Shown here one piece after another: positions 43,730 to 53,177 of a stretch of 64,000 bases of DNA. How positions within the stretch are numbered: position 1 is the first letter of the stretch; every line of letters starts with the position of its first letter. The position numbers and the translations under genes were made by a program. Below the pieces are notes generated by a model that saw only the letters and a program-made list of their open reading frames with translations, was not told the DNA's origin and did no database searches. Source of the stretch: Pseudobdellovibrionaceae bacterium (GTDB lineage Bacteria; Bdellovibrionota; Bdellovibrionia; Bdellovibrionales; UBA1609); NCBI GenBank assembly GCA_947444305.1, contig CANEZP010000014.1:1-64000 (forward strand), read 5' to 3'.

Positions 43730-44575
43730 GTGAGCGAGCAAGAACAAGCCACGATATTCATTCTTGCCGACGGTACCGGCGAAACGGCCGCGACCATGAT
43801 CCGCGCCGCGGTCGTGCAGTACGCCGATCTCAACATTAACATTGTCCGCTGCAAAAACGTTCGCACCGAAGAGCAAATCGAATCTTTGATCGAAGACGTG
43901 CACGCGCAAAAAGGGATCATCGTTTTCACGATGGTAAGCCCGCAAATGAGCCGCAAGGTAATGGACTCGGCCGCGCAAAAAGGAATTCTGACGGTAGATT
44001 TGATGGGTCCGCTGCTCGGCGCACTCGATAACTATTTAGGCCGAACGAACAGCGGGCATACCGCGGGCTTGTTACGCGCCGTCGACGAGCAATATTTTAA
44101 GCGGATCGAAGCCATCGAATTCACGGTTAAACATGACGACGGCAAAACGCTGACCCATTTGGACCAAGCCGATATCGTCTTGGTCGGCATCAGTCGCACG
44201 AGCAAGACCCCGCTCTCCATTTTCCTTTCGCACAAAGGCTGGAAGGTTGCGAATATTCCGGTCGTTTTGCACACGCCGCTACCCGAAGAGGTTTTTAAGT
44301 TAGATCAGCGCCGTATCGTCGGCCTGACCATCGACCCCGCTTCGCTCACGCGCATTCGCAAAAAACGTTTAGAGAAATTTGGGCAAGACCCCGGCGGCGA
44401 ATACGCGAACATCGCGCACATCCAAAAAGAAATCGAATACATCCGGGAAATTTTTAAGCAGAACCGGCGTTGGCCGGTATTCGACGTGACCGACCGCGCC
44501 CTCGAAGAGACCGCGGCGGAAATCGTGCGCGTCGTGGCTAGCCGCCTCGACATCCCGTTCAACGCGATGTTTTAG
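43730..44575 (+). CDS. PEP synthase / pyruvate,phosphate dikinase regulatory protein (DUF299)
   Basis: 281 residues, bifunctional ADP-dependent serine/threonine kinase and Pi-dependent phosphorylase that switches PEP synthase or PPDK on and off. Marks: ILADGTGETA near the N-terminus, the P-loop GISRTSKTP at 153-161, and GHTAGLLRAVDEQYFKRIEAIEF, in part. GTG start at 43730 with AAGGG upstream. The target synthase is not in the window. Ends 9 bases before the convergent LysR stop. Confidence 0.92.
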   Translation: MSEQEQATIFILADGTGETAATMIRAAVVQYADLNINIVRCKNVRTEEQIESLIEDVHAQKGIIVFTMVSPQMSRKVMDSAAQKGILTVDLMGPLLGALDNYLGRTNSGHTAGLLRAVDEQYFKRIEAIEFTVKHDDGKTLTHLDQADIVLVGISRTSKTPLSIFLSHKGWKVANIPVVLHTPLPEEVFKLDQRRIVGLTIDPASLTRIRKKRLEKFGQDPGGEYANIAHIQKEIEYIREIFKQNRRWPVFDVTDRALEETAAEIVRVVASRLDIPFNAMF

Positions 44576-44584
44576 ACCGCGACC

Positions 44585-45490
44585 TCAACCGCCGATGGAT
44601 TGCTGTTGCAGAGCTTTGTAGAAGGTCTCGTGCAATTGGTCGTTCTTGGCGTCACGGCGGTAGTACAGATTTACGTTGGCCGTGTACTTAAGGTCATCGA
44701 CCTGAATCTGAACCATCCGGCCCGCACGCACTTGTTTTTTGATTGCGTGCGACGGCAAGAAGCCCCAGCCAAGACCCGATTCGATCACGCGCTTTAACGT
44801 CCCGACGTTGTCGGTTTCAAAAACGGGTGCGAGTTCGATTTTGAGTTCCTGCATCTTACGCTCCATGAGCGAGCGGAAGCCTGGATAACGATCGGTAAAC
44901 GAGATCACGGGTTTGGAATTGAAGTACTTCATTTCGACGGAAGCGGGCAAGGTCGTGTCACGACCCGAGCCGACCAGCCACATCTCGTCGCGGAACAAGA
45001 AGCGCTTTTCGAACTCGGGGAATTCGATACCGTACTCGGTCTTGAGATCGGGTAAGATCACGACGTCGACGAGATTGTTGCGCATGTCACTAATGACTTT
45101 TTCGCCGGTTCCATAAACTAGTTTAATTTGTAACTTGGAGTTGTGTTTTAAGAACATGCCGATGATCGGCGACACGAGATAAAGACCGATCGAATTCAGC
45201 GTCCCGACCCGAAGATGCCCCTGTACCTCTTGCGACATTGTTTGAATCGCAACCTGCGCCTGCTGCGTAAGGTGCAAAATACGTTTCGCGTAATCGTAAA
45301 GAATCTGACCCTGTAGCGTCGGCTTAACTTGGCGTACACCGCGCACCAACAGATCGACGCCCATCTCTTCTTCGAGGTTGCGGATTTGTTGGCTGACGGC
45401 GGGTTGGGTGAGGAAGAGTTTTTCGGCCGCGGCGGTCATGCTGCCTTCGGCTAATACGGTACAAAAAGTGGTGAGCTGCTGAAGGTTCAC
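44585..45490 (-). CDS. LysR-family transcriptional regulator
   Basis: 301 residues. N-terminal helix-turn-helix (LQQLTTFCTVLAEGSMTAAAEKLFLTQPAVSQQI, in part) and a typical two-lobe ligand domain. The GTG at 45490, preceded by GGAG, was chosen since HTH homology begins there; a longer frame to 45559 is unlikely. Divergent from a subtilase gene 275 bases away, a candidate target. No ligand can be inferred. Confidence 0.88.
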   Translation of the reverse strand: MNLQQLTTFCTVLAEGSMTAAAEKLFLTQPAVSQQIRNLEEEMGVDLLVRGVRQVKPTLQGQILYDYAKRILHLTQQAQVAIQTMSQEVQGHLRVGTLNSIGLYLVSPIIGMFLKHNSKLQIKLVYGTGEKVISDMRNNLVDVVILPDLKTEYGIEFPEFEKRFLFRDEMWLVGSGRDTTLPASVEMKYFNSKPVISFTDRYPGFRSLMERKMQELKIELAPVFETDNVGTLKRVIESGLGWGFLPSHAIKKQVRAGRMVQIQVDDLKYTANVNLYYRRDAKNDQLHETFYKALQQQSIGG

Positions 45491-45765
45491 TCGGATCTCT
45501 CCTGTTTTAGCTGGGAAATTACGTCTACCATTTCTGCTCGCGACTTTCACCTGGGACATAAAAATTTCTTATGCAGATTCCGTGTTGTAATCTTTTCAAT
45601 CTACTATGTAGTAAACTCAAGATGTCACCTAGGGCTAACTACTTCAGAACATTGAGCAAAACCGCCCGAGATAAAAATTCCTTATATTGATTGTCAAAAG
45701 TAGTTGCTGGCTCGGCTACCTCTCACCGGGAGAAATTGATCGCGGGGAACAAGGGGGAAACGAGA

Positions 45766-47463
45766 ATGAAGGCAGCGGGGCTGGTTTTAGGAGTCGTCAT
45801 CTTATCCGCGATCGGTTGCGGAAATAAAAATCTGATCGGGAGCCGCGCGCGTTCGCAAGCTCCGGCCGGCAAGAACGATGTCGGTGTATTGATTGAAAAC
45901 GCACCCGCTTCGGATATCGAAAAAATTCTCAATGATTTCCCCGCATCGCAAGTACGCGTGCTTAGCCAAGAGCATGGTTTGTACGAAATCTTCGGCGTGA
46001 ACTTAACCGACGTTGCCTCACGTACCGAAGGTCGCACGAACAAAAATGTTTTCTTTGAATTGATCAAACCACAGACGAACGGATTACTTTCGATGCCCGC
46101 GCCCGACGGCATGGAGATTCGCGGCTTGCCCGCGTGCCGCGGCGGACGGCCTTCACCGAACGCGGTCATGACGGTCACGCAACCCACGGTCAGCCTCAAT
46201 GGCTCAACGGTTACGCAAGGTACGAAAATAAAACTCAATACACGACTAAGCACCGCGAACGCGGCGGCACCTTCAATATTGAAGACGGCCATCGTTGTGG
46301 TTGCTCCCGCGACGAGCGTCGAAGGCAGCAAAGTTCTGTTGCAAGATGAGTTGGAATTCACGCCAGACGCGCTCGGTGTGTATCAAGTCGTGATCGTCGT
46401 GCAAGATGCGGTACAATCTTGCGCGATGGACGGCGCTCGCTTCATCGTGACATCGAACCGGCCTTACGCCGGCCCCGCGGCGCGCGACGTGACACTTACG
46501 CTTAGCCGAATGAAACACCTCGCCGCGGTCCAAGCGGAAGAATCATGGAACGTAGGTGACGGCGAAGGCACGATCATCGCGGTCATTGACTCGGGCGTTA
46601 ACTACAATCATCCGTCGCTTGCTCCGAACATGCTCATCAACGACGGTGAAATTGCGGGTAACGGAATCGACGACGACAAAAACGGTTTCACGGACGATAC
46701 CGTGGGCTACGACTTCGTTAACAGCGATGAGTTTCCCTACGATGACGAAGGCCACGGTTCGCACGTTGCGGGCCTTGCCGCCGGCAAGCAATTCGGCTTG
46801 GCTAAGAACGCAAAAATTTTGGCGGTGAAAGCTTTGACCGGTATCGGCGGCGATGTCGGCACCATTTCGGCGGCGCTCCGTTACTCGGTCGACCGTGGCG
46901 CGAAGATCGTAAATATGTCGCTCGGCGCGCCCGCACCGTTCCCGCATCCCGCAATCGTCGCGGCGATGGCTTACGCAGAGAGCAAGGGCGCGCTTGTCGT
47001 CGTATCGGCCGGCAACGGCGATCCGCAAACCGGGCTTGGTTTCAGCATCGATGAAACGCCCTTCTTCCCCGCGACTTTACCGAACGCCAATATCCTAACC
47101 GTGGCTTCGTTCGATTCGACTTCGGTTCTCTCGACTTATTCGAACTTTGGTTCGCAGAACGTCGACGTGATCGGACCCGGTGGCGCCATGCCCGCCGATC
47201 CGATGTTCTCGTGTACCCACGAAAATCCGCGTAACGCCGGCTTCGTCGGCATGAGTGGCACGAGCATGGCCGCACCGGTGGTCTCCGGAATCGCGGCGCA
47301 AGTCTTGAGCATCTTGCCGCGCATCTCGGTCGCCGACCTTAAAGACATTTTGATGAAGGCCGGCGAGGCTCGGTCTGATTTGTCGAACGTCGCGGCTTCC
47401 GGTCGCCACATCAATGCACTCAAGGCCGTGCAAGCCGCGAATGAACGGAATGTGTCATTTTGA
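45766..47463 (+). CDS. Subtilisin-like serine protease lipoprotein
   Basis: 565 residues from ATG 45766 (GGGGGA upstream). Signal ends in lipobox AIGC with Cys18, so probably lipid-anchored. A propeptide-like part and a beta-sandwich domain (about 120-240, with TVTQPTVSLNGSTVTQG) come before the S8 domain (about 260-550). Triad: Asp in IAVIDSGVNYNHP, His in DDEGHGSHVAGL, Ser in GMSGTSMAAPVVSG; oxyanion Asn in SAGNGDP. Probably periplasmic or surface-exposed. A GC-rich hairpin follows. Confidence 0.92.
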   Translation: MKAAGLVLGVVILSAIGCGNKNLIGSRARSQAPAGKNDVGVLIENAPASDIEKILNDFPASQVRVLSQEHGLYEIFGVNLTDVASRTEGRTNKNVFFELIKPQTNGLLSMPAPDGMEIRGLPACRGGRPSPNAVMTVTQPTVSLNGSTVTQGTKIKLNTRLSTANAAAPSILKTAIVVVAPATSVEGSKVLLQDELEFTPDALGVYQVVIVVQDAVQSCAMDGARFIVTSNRPYAGPAARDVTLTLSRMKHLAAVQAEESWNVGDGEGTIIAVIDSGVNYNHPSLAPNMLINDGEIAGNGIDDDKNGFTDDTVGYDFVNSDEFPYDDEGHGSHVAGLAAGKQFGLAKNAKILAVKALTGIGGDVGTISAALRYSVDRGAKIVNMSLGAPAPFPHPAIVAAMAYAESKGALVVVSAGNGDPQTGLGFSIDETPFFPATLPNANILTVASFDSTSVLSTYSNFGSQNVDVIGPGGAMPADPMFSCTHENPRNAGFVGMSGTSMAAPVVSGIAAQVLSILPRISVADLKDILMKAGEARSDLSNVAASGRHINALKAVQAANERNVSF

Positions 47464-47473
47464 TACGTAACTG

Positions 47474-47493
47474 GACCACCGGCGGGGGTGGTC
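47474..47493 (+). terminator. Hairpin after the subtilase gene
   Basis: GACCACC (47474-47480) and GGTGGTC (47487-47493) pair perfectly around a six-base loop, 11 bases after the stop. Confidence 0.5.
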
Positions 47494-47581
47494 TAGCGCT
47501 TTCCACAAAATCACTTTCACAAGCGATACGTCTGGCATCTATAATCAGGGAGTAAACACCTAGTACTTCCCGGAGATTATA

Positions 47582-48463
47582 ATGATATTGCGAAGTCTCT
47601 TGTTGGCCGCCCTTTTTGTCTGCGGTACGGCCCACGCCAAGCGCTTCCGTAACGCTTACGTTAGCTTCGAACTTCCGCCCAACTGGAACTGTAAGCTCGA
47701 AGGTTCAGAGTGGGTTTGCGAAAATGACTTCGCCCAGAAAACCAAAGAAGCGATCATCATCCTCACGGCAAAGGAAGTCGGCCCGACGGACACGCTGCCG
47801 ATGTACCTTGCGCACTTACAAACTCCGCGCACGCTGCCCGGTCGCGGTGGTTCGCCTTCGAAATCTAAAATTATCCATGTCAAAGAACGCATGATCGCCA
47901 ATCAGTTGTGGATCGACGGTTTACACGAAGGTTCGGAGGTCGGCCCGTACTTCACACGCTACCTCGCGACGATCAAAGACCGCATCGCGATTCTCGTCAC
48001 ATTTTCGGCGCACAAGCAGCATTACACCAAATACAGCGGCGACTTTATCAAGGCGGTCGAAAGCTTACGCGTCGTCGCGACCAAAGATACACTCGGAGAC
48101 CGTGGCAATAGCGGCGGTTCGAACGGCGGCGATATCGTCGGTCCGCCCATCGGCGGCAATATCCCCACCTTCGGTGACGACGGCTTGCCGGCCGAACAAG
48201 GCCCGCGCGGTCTGTTGAAGAAGTTAATGACTTGGGGCTTGATCGCCTTGATCTTGGCGTGCGTTGGTCTGTTCTTCTACATGAAGACGAGCAAGAAAAA
48301 ACCCGCACCCCGCCCGCCCGGCAGTAAACCTCCCGGCGGCGGTAGTGGTGGCGGAAGCGGCAAGCCCCCGGGCGGCGGTGTTGGTGGCGGCACACGTCCC
48401 CCCAGCGGCGGCACGAGCGCCGGCGGCGGGAAAACCTCGTCGACCAAGAGCGTGAAAAGATGA
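47582..48463 (+). CDS. Envelope protein with signal, single helix and Gly/Pro tail, paralogue 1
   Basis: 293 residues. Signal peptide 1-19, an extracytoplasmic domain (about 20-165: KRFRNAYVSFELPPNW ... AILVTFSAHKQHY), an acidic/Gly linker, a membrane helix (about 219-240, LIALILACVGLFFYM), and a cytosolic Lys/Pro/Gly tail to the end. The domain has the beta-strand layout of PsbP/Mog1-like folds, which is a guess. Overlaps the next paralogue by four bases. This signal-domain-helix-tail order suggests a sensor or adaptor that spans the inner membrane. Confidence 0.7.
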   Translation: MILRSLLLAALFVCGTAHAKRFRNAYVSFELPPNWNCKLEGSEWVCENDFAQKTKEAIIILTAKEVGPTDTLPMYLAHLQTPRTLPGRGGSPSKSKIIHVKERMIANQLWIDGLHEGSEVGPYFTRYLATIKDRIAILVTFSAHKQHYTKYSGDFIKAVESLRVVATKDTLGDRGNSGGSNGGDIVGPPIGGNIPTFGDDGLPAEQGPRGLLKKLMTWGLIALILACVGLFFYMKTSKKKPAPRPPGSKPPGGGSGGGSGKPPGGGVGGGTRPPSGGTSAGGGKTSSTKSVKR

Positions 48464-49206
48464 AGTTAAGCGCCGGAATTTTTCTTCTGGCCGCGTTCGC
48501 GGGCTTAAGCGCCGAGGCCAAAACTTTTCAGAACTCGTACGTCTCGTTCGAAGTGCCCGACAATTGGTCTTGCCTGCAAGAAGGCGTTGCTTGGACATGC
48601 ACACCCACCGGCGTGGTCGAATCGAAAGAAGCCGTCATCGTGCTCGCCGCGAAAGTCGCGGGCCCGGAAGACAACATTAATAACTTCCAAACCTATTTAG
48701 GCCAGCCGAAGAAGATTACGACTCGCGTAGGGACCCCGATGCCGTCGCAGGTGATGTACTCGAAGCCCCGGCAACTCGCCAACGGCCAGTGGGTTCAAGC
48801 CCAACATTTAGGTTCAGAAATTCAGGAGTACTACACTCTTTATTTAGCGACGGTAAAAGACCAGCTCGCAATTTTAGTGAGCTTTTCCTCGGAACGTAAT
48901 CGCTACCAGGTTTATAATCCGATCTTCGATAAAGCGATCAAGACTTTGAAAATCACCGCCAATCAACAGCTGTTGTTCCCGAAAAACAAAGCTGGGAACG
49001 GCGGCGAGATTATCGGCATTAACGTCCCGCCTCCGGGTAGCGAAGACCTCTTACCTCCGCCCAGTGGCGGCAAAGGTTCGAAGTGGACGTTGATCTTCGC
49101 GGGTCTGGTATTGGTCGTGCTCGCGGCCGGCGGCTTCCTGTATACGAAGACACGCAAGCGCAAGAAAATTACCCATTCCAAACCGGGCAAACCTAAGACA
49201 AAATAG
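48460..49206 (+). CDS. Envelope protein with signal, single helix and basic tail, paralogue 2
   Basis: 248 residues with the same order as its upstream neighbour: signal peptide 1-20, matching domain (KTFQNSYVSFEVPDNW ... LAILVSFSSERNRYQV), linker, membrane helix (about 209-229, TLIFAGLVLVVLAAGGFLYT) and a Lys-rich tail. Identity between the two copies is clear across the domain but the tails differ: this copy lacks the long Gly/Pro stretch. ATGA overlap with the first copy, so equal amounts are probably made. Confidence 0.7.
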   Translation: MKLSAGIFLLAAFAGLSAEAKTFQNSYVSFEVPDNWSCLQEGVAWTCTPTGVVESKEAVIVLAAKVAGPEDNINNFQTYLGQPKKITTRVGTPMPSQVMYSKPRQLANGQWVQAQHLGSEIQEYYTLYLATVKDQLAILVSFSSERNRYQVYNPIFDKAIKTLKITANQQLLFPKNKAGNGGEIIGINVPPPGSEDLLPPPSGGKGSKWTLIFAGLVLVVLAAGGFLYTKTRKRKKITHSKPGKPKTK

Positions 49207-49213
49207 TGGGTAT

Positions 49214-49540
49214 ATGACCATTGAATCTGCCCTCGAGACCGTTCAAAATTCCCGCGCGATGATCGACCAATGGGGAGTGACGAATCAAACGTTGCTCGCC
49301 GTCGCCGGCCTCGCGATCGTTATGTTTATCTTTAGTTTGCGTGAAGTCCTCACCTGGTTTTTGCGCGTACACTCATTGCGTAACGACGTGAAGAACCTCC
49401 GTGAAGACATCGCCGAGTTAAAGACCATGTTGGCCGCCCGCCCGGCCCCGATCGAAGAACTGGATTTCGCGCCCGCCCCGAGCGAGCTTAAAAAAAAAGT
49501 CCAGGACAGGCCGGCTAAGGCTTTTCAGGTAAATCACTAA
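49214..49540 (+). CDS. Single-helix membrane protein with coiled coil
   Basis: 108 residues. A membrane helix (about residues 27-45, LLAVAGLAIVMFIFS) is followed by a short coiled coil (RVHSLRNDVKNLREDIAEL, in part) and an acidic-to-basic tail. It lies seven bases after the paralogue pair and probably belongs to the same transcript. No family recognised. Confidence 0.65.
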   Translation: MTIESALETVQNSRAMIDQWGVTNQTLLAVAGLAIVMFIFSLREVLTWFLRVHSLRNDVKNLREDIAELKTMLAARPAPIEELDFAPAPSELKKKVQDRPAKAFQVNH

Positions 49541-49640
49541 TTTTTAAAAATTAAAAATTAGGCGTTGACGCCCTTACGGCCGGCCGTTAATTATCTCGTC
49601 ATGGAAGAGGGACGCTTACGTATTATTAAACAGGCACGGC

Positions 49641-50276
49641 CTAAGCCACGGGGGCAAAGTTCACTTCCAGCAACTGGAACGAGGCCTTCACCGCAAGATC
49701 AGCCATCGCCTTGAAGTCGCCTTCGGTTTCGGCCGAGGCCATGAAACCGTAACCGGTAATGATTCCTTGCACGCAGGTCGCGACGTCATTGATCGTGCGG
49801 GGTTTACCTTTTAACTTTTCAGTCTGAATGACCGCGGTGATGAGCATCGCTAAACGCTCGTTGCCGGTTTGCCGTACCACGCGGTTGAACGCGGCGAAAT
49901 TTTTGTTTACCGTCGTCAGGTGATAGTAGCTCGACCAAACCGCACGAAAACCCGCGTCGCTCCCCGCCAGTTCGAAGACTACCCGGATGTACGCCTCGAG
50001 GGCCTTGCGCGGTTTTGCCGCGTTGGCCTCGATCGCTTCGACCGAAAGATTTTTAAGTTTCTCTAGTTGATGGGTAACCATCTCGGTCAACAAAGCCTCG
50101 AGGCTCGGAAAATGATAGTCGATTAAGGGCTGCGGCACGCCCGCGATCTTCGACACTTGCGAAAAGCGAAAGCCGTAGATGTGCGATTGGGTCAAAGCCT
50201 CGATGGCGGCCAGAAGCAAAGTCTCGCGCGTGCGAAGACCGCGCTCTTGTTTCGGTCTGGTTTTCTTCTTCGCCAA
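49641..50276 (-). CDS. TetR-family transcriptional regulator
   Basis: 211 residues. Helix-turn-helix at about 15-60 (RTRETLLLAAIEAL ... GFRFSQVSKIAGVPQPLIDYHF, in parts) then an all-helical ligand/dimer domain. TTG start at 50276 with CGGAG six bases upstream. It begins 11 bases after the stop of the large secreted protein gene (same strand), so it may be the second gene of that transcript. Ligand not known. Confidence 0.88.
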   Translation of the reverse strand: MAKKKTRPKQERGLRTRETLLLAAIEALTQSHIYGFRFSQVSKIAGVPQPLIDYHFPSLEALLTEMVTHQLEKLKNLSVEAIEANAAKPRKALEAYIRVVFELAGSDAGFRAVWSSYYHLTTVNKNFAAFNRVVRQTGNERLAMLITAVIQTEKLKGKPRTINDVATCVQGIITGYGFMASAETEGDFKAMADLAVKASFQLLEVNFAPVA

Positions 50277-50287
50277 CTGAGACTCCG

Positions 50288-52162
50288 TTAAAACGTGGGC
50301 GCGAAAAGCATCTTCAAGCGGCTTTTGTAATTGCCGGTCGAAAGATTATTTCTCGCGTTGTTACCGAGGTAACTATAATCCGCGGCGAGTTTTCGCAACT
50401 GCGCGGTTTTGAACTCAAACAAATCACCGGGGCGCGCCCCTAGTTCGATATTGATATCACCCTCCAATGCGCGCGGCCCGGACTTAAAGCCCGTAAAGCT
50501 CATGATCGCACCGGTGAATTTCACACCGCCTAACAGCGAGAGCTCTTGCATGATCAACGGATCGGTCGCGCCGAAGCCCAGCCCGTAGGTCTCAAAGAAG
50601 ATATCGGCGTCGACGGTCGAAACTAGGGGCAACCGCAATCTGGCGCGGTCCTCGTTCACCTTGTCCCGCAAAACTGTGAATCGGCCGGGCGCGAGCTGGG
50701 TCATTTCGAAATCGATCGAATCACGTAGCGAGAGAATGACCATCGCTAAATAAATGCGGGGAAATTTACGCACCATTTGCGGATCTAGATTCGTGACGAA
50801 ATGCGAGATATTTCGCGTAGGTATTCCCGGCAAATCGCCTTTAAACGCGGGATGCAAAATAACATGGCTGCCCTCCCATAGCTCGAGCATCGCGTCCGGC
50901 AGGTAATTGATGTGCATGCCATTCCACAAATTCAATATGTTTTGCACCGGCGCCGCGGCCACTTTGTCGCGCATATTCACCTCGGGTAAGCCGTAGGCTT
51001 TGGTCAGCGCCATCAAATTTTGAATGAACATCCCATCGCCCGCGCGGGCCACGATCAAGGGCTTTGGTGACCGGCCCATCTGAGGATTGTCGAATACGTA
51101 GTCCTGCCGAAAGAGCGTCTTGAAATCCCGCCAGAAAAATTGTCCCCGTTCGGCGGGAATCAGCCCACCGGTGGCGGCCTCGGTGAGCACCGCAAATTCT
51201 GAAGCTTTAGCCGCCGGGAATCTATTTATAAATTGCTCTAGAGAAGCATAGAGGACGACATCCTTAAGGCTGGTCCACTCTTCGGAAGTCGGTGCCGGCG
51301 TCTCCAGGTAAGAGGCGAGCGCGGCTTTCGGATCCGCTTCGATTCGCCCGACCGCCAATGCATCCATAACTCGGTAAGGGAAATGCGCCGCGAACAAACG
51401 CCCTTGCGGACCATCGAGCGCGTGCGCGGTGATCACCACTTTTTGCGGATCAAGCCCGAGCGCGTCCGCTTCGTTCGCGACGACATTCGTCATGATGGAC
51501 GAGAGAAGTTTGAAGTTACCCCCGAACGGTTTTTCTTCCGAAAGCAAGCGACCGATCTCGTAAACGAAAGGGACTTGCTCGCGGTTGAGACCACGCGCTA
51601 AGCCTTGCGCAAGCTTCGCACTTTCCGAGGGGACCGGCAGCGGATGAAAGCGCAGCCGCGGGTCATTTAAGTCAAAAGCGAACCCGCGCACGGCCCACAG
51701 CGCACCCCTTAGCAAATGGCGCTTGCGGCCCGTGGTCGGCGAAAGCGTCGTGCGTTTTTCTAATTCAAATTCGTTCGGGATCAGCTGCCGTGCTTCGGCT
51801 TCCGTTACCGCGGACTCCTGGATGAGCAGAATAATCTGCGGTGCTTTTATATTCTGCGCTTTCAAATCCAATAAGATTTTTTTGAGAGCCGGCGTGATGT
51901 ATTGGTTATCCTCCATCACCCCGAGGGGCCGGGCCTGGAACTGGGATAGCAAATCGCCGCACGAACCGGCGGTCAGAAGGGGCTCGTGCTTTTCGGTTTT
52001 ATAACGTCCGTTCGCCGTCGGTATTAAGTAGGATTGAACACCTTCGTACGAATTCTCACTGTCGAAAATCATGACACGATGTAAAATTGGCCGGTCGTCG
52101 GCGACGGCCTGAAGGGTCAGCAAGGATAAAATGCCCGCTAAGGCGAATCTCAGAAAATACAT
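50288..52162 (-). CDS. Large secreted hypothetical protein
   Basis: 624 residues. ATG 52162 begins a good signal peptide (residues 1-21, ALAGILSLLTLQAVA); the open frame extends further back to a TTG at 52192, but that is not needed. The mature part is mixed alpha/beta with no repeats; segments such as HRVMIFDSENSYEGVQSYL, ETYGLGFGATDPLIMQEL and NIELGARPGDLFEFKTAQL (in part) are not matched to a family. Likely periplasmic or secreted. Its downstream neighbour is a TetR regulator. Confidence 0.7.
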   Translation of the reverse strand: MYFLRFALAGILSLLTLQAVADDRPILHRVMIFDSENSYEGVQSYLIPTANGRYKTEKHEPLLTAGSCGDLLSQFQARPLGVMEDNQYITPALKKILLDLKAQNIKAPQIILLIQESAVTEAEARQLIPNEFELEKRTTLSPTTGRKRHLLRGALWAVRGFAFDLNDPRLRFHPLPVPSESAKLAQGLARGLNREQVPFVYEIGRLLSEEKPFGGNFKLLSSIMTNVVANEADALGLDPQKVVITAHALDGPQGRLFAAHFPYRVMDALAVGRIEADPKAALASYLETPAPTSEEWTSLKDVVLYASLEQFINRFPAAKASEFAVLTEAATGGLIPAERGQFFWRDFKTLFRQDYVFDNPQMGRSPKPLIVARAGDGMFIQNLMALTKAYGLPEVNMRDKVAAAPVQNILNLWNGMHINYLPDAMLELWEGSHVILHPAFKGDLPGIPTRNISHFVTNLDPQMVRKFPRIYLAMVILSLRDSIDFEMTQLAPGRFTVLRDKVNEDRARLRLPLVSTVDADIFFETYGLGFGATDPLIMQELSLLGGVKFTGAIMSFTGFKSGPRALEGDINIELGARPGDLFEFKTAQLRKLAADYSYLGNNARNNLSTGNYKSRLKMLFAPTF

Positions 52163-52225
52163 ATGGCTTAGATTCCTATTGAGCAAACGCAATGCCGTGG
52201 ATTCTTTTTGTGATAGAAGGGCGCC

Positions 52226-53128
52226 ATGGTTAAGAAATCTTCGTTGTTGTGCCTATCGGCAATTGCTTTCGCTTGCTCGCTTTACCATCCCCCGGCCGTG
52301 GGGACAAAGATTGAGAATCGTGGCTTTTGCAAAGAGATTCTCGAACACGATGTCGGGCCTTCGTCGCTCTTGGAAGTCTTGTTAAAAACCCGCGTTGAAC
52401 AGGATTCCGGCCCCATATTTCGAGAGAAGGTTTTATCTTCCATCGCCAGGACCTACTCGCAAAAAAGTTGGGACGGACCCCGGCCTTACTGGCCTTCAAT
52501 TAAAATGCTCAGCCGCTTTAGTAAGAAGACCGGCGATAACATGCATCGGTTGTACCTGACCGCAACAAACGGTTGGATCGTCGATCTTTACGACGCCTAC
52601 TTGCAAGCCTACGCTCCGGCCGTCGCGGCGGATGGCTCATTTACGATGGTTAATCCCGGTATAAAGGTAAAATGCCGCTACTCAAGGTCTGAGTCGGCTT
52701 TGGATCTCGACTTAGTTTACCGGGGCATCAAAGCGGAAGTGCCTTACGAGATACTTCAGGTACGGGCGGTATTCTCGGATGGCTCCGAACGCGCGATGTT
52801 CGAGATTGCCGGCGCCGACGATGAAGTCAGATTCGATCCAGAAGAGCTGGCTTTGAAAGTCTTAAGAAAGTATCGGAGTAACCCGAAAGATTACATCGGC
52901 CTTCGCCGGATCGACCTGGTTCACAATCATCCGGGGGAATCACTTTTGCTAAAATTTGATTCACGCAAACCGTCCCTTATAAACTTAGATGTTTCCCTGG
53001 AGGACGTTGAGATGGCCGACGCCTTTCAAGATTTGATCGGTGATGTGAGCGTGAGTGTTACCGCACTGATCGGACTGAGACCGGGATCGATTACCCGCTC
53101 AAGTTATTCGCCGACGGGAAGATTCTAA
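52226..53128 (+). CDS. Lipoprotein with a JAMM-like metalloprotease motif
   Basis: 300 residues. A signal segment ends in AFAC with Cys17, so probable lipoprotein. Near the C-terminus there is His233-Asn-His235-Pro-Gly-Glu, and 25 residues after the second His comes Ser257-Leu-Glu-Asp260: H-x-H-P...S-x-x-D is the metal-binding pattern of RadC/JAB (JAMM) proteins, but with a longer insert. A distant glutamate (region FEIAGAD) could complete the site. Catalysis is therefore only inferred. The rest is mixed alpha/beta and unknown. ATG 52226 follows AAGGG. Confidence 0.6.
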   Translation: MVKKSSLLCLSAIAFACSLYHPPAVGTKIENRGFCKEILEHDVGPSSLLEVLLKTRVEQDSGPIFREKVLSSIARTYSQKSWDGPRPYWPSIKMLSRFSKKTGDNMHRLYLTATNGWIVDLYDAYLQAYAPAVAADGSFTMVNPGIKVKCRYSRSESALDLDLVYRGIKAEVPYEILQVRAVFSDGSERAMFEIAGADDEVRFDPEELALKVLRKYRSNPKDYIGLRRIDLVHNHPGESLLLKFDSRKPSLINLDVSLEDVEMADAFQDLIGDVSVSVTALIGLRPGSITRSSYSPTGRF

Positions 53129-53130
53129 AA

Positions 53131-53155
53131 AAAAGGGCGATGTCTCGCCCCTTTT
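53131..53155. terminator. Bidirectional intrinsic terminator
   Basis: AAAAGGGCGA (53131-53140) and TCGCCC-C-TTTT (53145-53155) pair with one bulged C around TGTC. The plus-strand RNA ends in a U-rich run and the minus-strand RNA in U8, so it serves both convergent genes. Confidence 0.8.
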
Positions 53156-53177
53156 ACTTTGGAATTTTGGTTACGTT

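Noticed and set aside
49541-49640. Palindrome TTACGGCCGGCCGTTAA as a strong terminator
   Set aside because: The GC core is short and lacks a U-run; it may be an operator for the TetR gene but support is too thin to list.
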